Shown here one piece after another: positions 58,991 to 64,000 of a stretch of DNA of 64,000 nucleotides. A program made the translations under genes and the position numbers. Source of the DNA: Ostrinia nubilalis (lineage: Eukaryota; Arthropoda; Insecta; Lepidoptera; Crambidae); the NCBI RefSeq assembly GCF_963855985.1, contig NC_087095.1, positions 10,860,001 through 10,924,000 of the forward strand, written 5' to 3'. The number at the start of each line of letters is the position of its first letter. Position 1 is the first letter of the stretch. Below the pieces are notes generated by a model. The model saw nothing but the letters and a program-made list of their open reading frames with translations, had not been told where the DNA came from and did no database searches.

Positions 58991-59834
58991 TGCTGTAGTG
59001 TTTTTTAAGGAATGAAAAATTTTGCTCGTTTACAAGAGACTACTTTACATAGCTTTATCTGGCAACTCTTGTGGTGGTCAAGTTTAAAAAACTTTTTAGT
59101 ATCATTCAGACAATTTACTTTTCTGATTTGTTACAATAAGGGAGTCAAGCCCGTTGAGATCTAAATGACTCATTGTAAATAACACAGTAACTAAGTAATT
59201 ATTAACTTATTGACTATAAAAAGATGAAAGGCGTTACATTGAAACCGGCTGAGCGAACACTGAAAATGAGCAACCTAGCGTATAATTAGGTTTAAAAAAG
59301 GGATGGATATCAAATACCTACTTTATTATACCACACACCACTACCACTACATACTGTACACATTAATATTTAATTCTAAACAGTTTACGTTCATTGTAAC
59401 GAAAAATGGAAATAACTGCCGCGGGTCTCAACTCAAATAAATAACTTTACCTCATTTGGTACTATTTGTTTCATATCCAAAACATTGTGATGTGCAGCAC
59501 ACATGACTAGAAGGTAACTAAATATAAAGTAATTAAACATACATCATGACATGTATAATAAAAACCAATCAAGTTGGTGGCTTCACTTACAATACAACTT
59601 AATTGATTAAATAGTCCTATAGTAATGCTATGGTCAAGTAACAGACTAATGTTAGCTATAAAGAGTCCGTTAATGGATTCATCTTTCTGTGTAAGATGCA
59701 AACATTTTACGTCACTTAGGTAGGTATGTTGTTCTATTTTTATTCCTCTATTTTAAGATGAAACGCGAATTTATAGCCTGTAACGGTAAGGATAACAAAA
59801 GGCGATAGATATTTAGTTTTATGTCTTTGGAACG

Positions 59835-60080
59835 TCAGACGCGCTCGCTCTCGGTAGGTTGGGAGAGTAGCGTCACATCACCCATTGGGTAGCTCTCAGT
59901 CCGTCTTCCCGCGGCTACGTTCTTCGCCCGTTCCCTCGGCTCTCCGCAGCACAGTCGCTTGAGCACACAAGCATAGCACATCAGGAGTGACAGCATGAGA
60001 AGCAGCCCCACCACCACGGTGACCACCAGGAGTATCCGTAGCTCGCCATTTGACTCCACCCCTCCTGAATTTCGGCCCAT
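59835..60080 (-). CDS. small single-pass membrane protein (or C-terminal exon of one)
   Basis: An 81-codon frame starts MGRNSGGVES and has one strong membrane helix (residues ~16-40, ILLVVTVVVGLLLMLSLLM). A juxtamembrane CYACVLKRLCC cluster (possible palmitoylation) and a polar tail ending ESERV follow. Upstream on the minus strand is a good acceptor ('cctatcttttcag' before 60112). In this frame a TGA lies directly at the acceptor, so either translation starts at the ATG at 60080 within a 5'-UTR-containing exon, or another acceptor is used. An out-of-frame ATG begins the exon and could act as an upstream ORF. The protein is not recognised. Confidence 0.5.
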   Translation of the reverse strand: MGRNSGGVESNGELRILLVVTVVVGLLLMLSLLMCYACVLKRLCCGEPRERAKNVAAGRRTESYPMGDVTLLSQPTESERV

Positions 60081-60163
60081 AGTCACAATAATTTTGACGG
60101 CTTTTCATCTGAAAAGATAGGAAACAACATTTTAGATATCTTACATTAGGTACTTTTGATTTG

Positions 60164-61048
60164 CGGTTCGGCGCGAGGCTCGCGAAACTGTGGTCCAGCA
60201 GTGGGCAGACCACCTCGCCGTTGCCGAGTCGGGCCGCCGAACCTTGGATGCGCTGGCGCCGACCATAGAAAGGTGGCTCGAGCGCCCGCATGGGTACCTT
60301 TCCTTTCATTTGGTACAGATGTTGACCGGGCACGGATGCTTTGGCTCATATCTGTACCGCATTGGAAGGGAAGAGACGCCGTCCTGCCACGCATGTCGCG
60401 GCGGTGCGGAGGACACGCCGCACCATACCCTTGCGGTATGTCCGGCGTGGGCTCCGCAGCGCAATACCCTTATCGCGGCGGTGGGCCGGGACCTTGTGCT
60501 GCCCAGTATAGTCAAAACTATGCTGGACAGCAACGAGGCCTGTATGGCAATGGCCTCCTTCTGTGAAGACGTGATGTCTCAGAAGGAGGCCGCGGAGCGA
60601 GAGCGCGAGGATGATCCAAACGCGCCCTCGCTCCGGCGACGGCGGAGGGGTCAGAGGAGGCGACAATATGATCGCCTCCAGTTTCCTCTCCTCGGTGATG
60701 GCCAGCGGGCCGGGGGCGTGGGGGCGCCCCCGCCTGCATTGCACAGGTCACCACCACCGTCGGACGGGAACAGCTGTGTGCTTCCAGCTGTTCCTGTCGC
60801 CCCCCGTCCCGGGGGGCTTGTAGGGCCCGCCATGTAGGCGGGCAATCGCCGGGAGGGGCTGTGGTAGAGAAGGCTTTGTCCGGAAACCCACAGTCTCCTC
60901 CCACTTATGGCGAGTGACGGAGCACCGGGGTCTTTTTAGTGGGTATGCCTCGTCCTTCTGACGTGGTGAGCCCCACATAACCTACCCTGTCCCCGCAGGG
61001 TAGGTATGCGATTCAACGCATTTTTTCCCCGTAAAAAAAAAAAAAAAA
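60164..61048 (+). mobile_element. 5'-truncated R1/Jockey-like LINE with 15-bp duplication
   Basis: Open on + from the very start to the stop at about 60837. It contains 'LVQMLTGHGCFGSYLYR' and 'CHACRGGAEDTPHHTLAVC', the GHG and C-x2-C-H-C block of the ORF2 C-terminus. A GC-rich 3' UTR and an A16 tail follow. The insertion is flanked by GGTACTTTTGATTTG at 60149-60163 and 61049-61063. The intact frame and duplication suggest a fairly recent insertion. It sits 52 bases upstream of the acceptor of the membrane-protein exon on the opposite strand. Confidence 0.9.
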
Positions 61049-61063
61049 GGTACTTTTGATTTG

Positions 61064-62462
61064 TAGCGATCCACAATGGCATGAGGGTAGCGCTCCATAG
61101 ATTTTCATGGCAAAGAGGAAACCTACGAGCGAGTAAAATTGTCAAGAAAACTCAGTTTTCACGACTAGAATGCAGTTTTTTTTTATGAAAAAAGTTTATT
61201 CAGGAATTAAAGTACATAATTTGATGTCAACAACTAGGTACATACATTTACATCGATAAAGATATAAAAATAAGAAATAAAAGTTCAAGATTTAAAATAC
61301 ATTAGCCTGAAGAATCAACAAGCTTAGATATTGCCTAGACAAACAAGAATTAAGACATCGAGCAAGTTTTTTATTTGTTACTTGACCTGAGAACGTAATA
61401 AATCCTGAAGAGTATCTATCACTTTCTCGAGGCTTACGATCATAATAGTAAAACAAACGAGGTCAATAGCTCAGAGGGGGTGGGGTAGGTTTATTCGTCG
61501 TAGGCGTTAAAAGGTTTTCATGATAAGTTTCCTTGCTAGACATATTTTTATATCCCACATGAGATGAGGTTTATCGCTATGGAACAGACTGATTTTGTAA
61601 TGACAATAGTTTTTATATAAACTTATACTTTCATCTAGGTATTTGTGTAGGCACCTGAATTCGCTGTTTTATAAACTAAGACTGAAGTTTACAGAGCAGG
61701 TACTGCTGGAAATCGTAAATCGAGTCGTAAATCTGGAGAGCAAACGTTGTTTGTCAGCTTTCTTTTTTAAATTAACTTTTGTTATTGGCTGCCTGATCGT
61801 TTCGTCAATCCATCAAATATTGTTTGCGGCTGTACGGCAACAGGCGGCGGGATAAAGCATAACAATCTATTTATGGGGCCCATATACCATTCTTTTCACG
61901 TAACAAGGTTAGGCTGAGTTGGTAATCACATATTTTGTGTTCTTGAGAAAAAATAATAATTACATTTCTATTATACACATTTTCTAACAAGTAACAGATT
62001 ATTATATGTGATAATTTGTAACAAATCCCCTTCTTGTCAACTTAAAACGTGCCTGAAACATCTGAAACGCGTTTGAGTTAGCTGAAAAGCGCCCTAGGCG
62101 TCATATTAATTGCAGGTAGCTCCAGTTTCCCCATTTCTACACTAGTTAGGCTGTAGCTACTGTACTGTAAAACGGTAATTGAATGCAATAAAACTGTAGG
62201 ACTTATTTATTTATTTTAAGGACAACGAACAAAGCCTACACCTTTGTAATATAGTGACCGAAATAAATTAAACATTATTAAAAGGCAAAATGAATTACAC
62301 AAATACTCTAAAGAGTCTAACTAAACAGTTCGTTTCGGATACATAGTCCAAACTTTAGACAATAAACAAAACCCTACCTACATCAGCGACTATTTAGGGT
62401 AGGTACTATACCTAATAACTGTTAAATACCTAATTGAATAAAAGTAATACTTAGTTATTAAT
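61064..62462. other. intergenic, no gene seen
   Basis: AT-rich spacer upstream of the membrane-protein exon. A possible 5' exon of that gene could lie here, but none is supported. Confidence 0.4.
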
Positions 62463-62464
62463 AG

Positions 62465-62868
62465 ACATCGGATTATATGCATTTGCATTATTGCATATGC
62501 AAACGCATATAATGCTATTTTTATAGCGTTATTGCATATTTTGGTACTTTTTCATTGACAGTGCTTATTTTAGTATTTATACGTGTTAGACGTGTTGTAC
62601 TTCGCCGCCGTCCCCACACCAAACATCAACACATCGCCCTCGCACGCACTGCGAGAGCGCATTGAGAGCGATCCGTACCAGTGTTGCCAGTCGGGTCTTG
62701 TCAGAAATTACCAGAAATATAAAAAAATGTAACCTTTTTGAATAAAAAGTGGGGGGGGGGGGGGGGGTTGCGGAGCGAAAATGAATGACCATTCCATGAA
62801 GACCGAAAAGTGACCGGTCGTATAAAAACGTTCAAAAATTAAAAATTTTGATAGTGCATATAATCCGA
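62465..62868. mobile_element. ~400-bp MITE containing a G17 run
   Basis: Inverted ends ACATCGGATTATATGCA / TGCATATAATCCGATGT are flanked by TAGTTATTAA-like sequence on both sides (left 62454-62462 region, right 62873-62883). Near the left end 'gcatatgcaaacgcatataatgc' is itself palindromic. A run of 17 G lies at about 62751-62767. No coding capacity. Confidence 0.65.
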
Positions 62869-62883
62869 TGTCTAGTTATTAAA

Positions 62884-64000
62884 CTATCATCACACTTTTA
62901 GTAGAAAGTAGGAACGCCACTCACGTCCATCGTCCATATTATGAACACGATGGATACTGCGCCCTCAGGCTAGACTCTTTCATTTATATTACCCATATAA
63001 GCCGCGGAGCACACTTATTCATTGTCCAGATTGGTCAAAAGCCTATTGTTCGAAAATATACTTATTTTTATGACCAGTAGAAATATGGTTTCAGACATGA
63101 AGCAAGAAATCATTATCATTTCAGCCACAGGACATCCACAGCTGAACATAGGTCTCCCCCAATGACCTCTACATCCCACGGTTGGTAGCGGCCTGCATCC
63201 AGCGCCTTCCTGCTACCTTTATCAGGTCGTCGGTCCACCTTGTGCAAGCAAGAAATGTAATGATTTAATTACACTAACAATTTCTTATTGAATTTTGCTG
63301 TGATATGATGTAGGTAGGTATTAGGATCTCAATGTTTCAATAAACGTTATTAAAAAACGCCTTTTAAGCAAAAGCATTATTTTAATGTAACTTACTATGT
63401 TTAGTTTTCGACAAACCCAGAGAAAAAGCCTATTAGATTAACTTTTATATTCCACGAACCGCGGCCGAAAACAGGGCTCATATTAGAATATTAAAATTGT
63501 TGTCATAAAAGCTTTTGATCCAAGAAGGTTGGTAACGTGTGTAGTAAAAATATGCCTTCTTTTACATAGTATTGTTTTTATCACCATTTCTCTAGTCTTC
63601 TTAACATTTAAGTCGCGGTATTAACAACTTTACTGAAAAATATATTAGTGCAGATAAGTAAATAGAGATTTTGTTATCTTACTCTCACTCTCTACTTTTA
63701 AATAACTTATTAGGTTAAAAGGTAATATTTCAATGATATTATTATCAAGACATGTAATTCATCTCTAACACCGTAGGTATGTAAACTAAGGAACTTTAAT
63801 CAATTTTACGGCTGTTTCAGCTTGCATGCACGCTGAAGAAACTAATTTGAGCACCGCTGATGAGTTCCAATATAGTTGCGAAGTTCAGTCCTCTGACGTC
63901 ACAGCTCACTCACACATCAACTCAAGAATAGGTACCTATATACGAGTTATGTTCAGAACTCAGATCATAGAAAGAGAATAGATATGAAGTCGCGCGTAAC
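62884..64000. other. intergenic with an RTE fragment
   Basis: AT-rich, apart from the RTE 3' end at 63112-63243. No gene was recognised up to the window edge. Confidence 0.4.
63112..63243 (-). mobile_element. RTE-type LINE 3' end, second copy
   Basis: The minus strand reads RWTDDLIKVAGRRWMQAA, matching the copy at 12155-12306, and ends in a short 'aatgataatga' tail. It is 5'-truncated. Confidence 0.7.

Noticed and set aside
60113..60145. Very short intron joining an upstream exon ending CCTAAT|gtaaga to the membrane-protein exon
   Set aside because: The intron would be about 34-36 bases, too short for insects, and the join does not open the frame.
60156..60978. Other frames overlapping the LINE fragment on both strands
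   Set aside because: Only the + frame with the GHG and C-x2-C-H-C block is the retrotransposon protein. The rest are shadows.
1..64000. CRISPR arrays, operons, ribosome binding sites or prophage
   Set aside because: No direct-repeat/spacer arrays were seen, and split genes with GT-AG introns show this is animal nuclear DNA, so bacterial features do not apply.

Overview
The window looks like nuclear DNA of a moth or butterfly. The evidence is AT-rich spacer, small exons between long introns, 'GTAGGTA'-rich filler, and many transposon types familiar from Lepidoptera: Helitron/Lep1-like repeats, RTE and R1-like LINE ends, TTA-flanked MITEs, pogo, hAT, P and mariner-like elements. No bacterial or organellar features were seen.

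Four conserved genes can be rebuilt exon by exon, each with consistent reading phase. (1) The 3' half of CCDC12, a spliceosome-associated protein, lies on + at 1-979. (2) A complete alpha-carbonic anhydrase of 332 residues lies on - from 15138 to 1609, with seven coding exons. It is tail-to-tail with CCDC12 and has a signal-peptide exon 8.5 kb upstream of the rest. (3) FBXO28, an F-box ubiquitin-ligase subunit, lies on - from 47337 to 27557. (4) MLX (the Drosophila bigmax homologue), a bHLH-zipper partner of the Mondo/ChREBP transcription factors, lies on + at 51998-54293. Two weaker gene pieces were also found: two C-terminal exons of an unrecognised protein on - (25885-25260) with a possibly very long 3' UTR, and a small single-pass membrane protein on - (60080-59835). 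These genes have unrelated functions and no operon-like logic.

Region by region: 1-15138 holds CCDC12 and carbonic anhydrase, whose introns contain MITEs and Lep1-like repeats. 15139-25259 is mostly non-coding, with a pogo-type element at 17177-18226 and a long AT-rich tract that may be a 3' UTR. 27557-47337 is FBXO28, whose introns hold nested transposons. 48126-49799 is a 1.67-kb palindrome. 50481-51733 is a TIR element. 51998-54293 is MLX. 54958-56700 holds a mariner-like element and a ~178-bp tandem array interrupted by a hAT MITE. 57000-64000 is sparse, with one 5'-truncated R1-like LINE and one MITE.

The most notable observation is that the last coding exon of FBXO28 is split by a 3.3-kb hAT-like element with a perfect 8-bp target duplication. 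Removing the element and one duplication copy restores one open exon in frame. That exon contains an internal tandem repeat, and the second repeat unit carries a ready-made, in-frame 3' splice site. The gene may therefore have survived the insertion by splicing past it, at the cost of about 40 residues. A second notable observation is a P-element-like insertion (8-bp target duplication, CATGGACC ends, remnant of a THAP DNA-binding domain) inside one arm of a mariner-like inverted-repeat element in the same FBXO28 intron.
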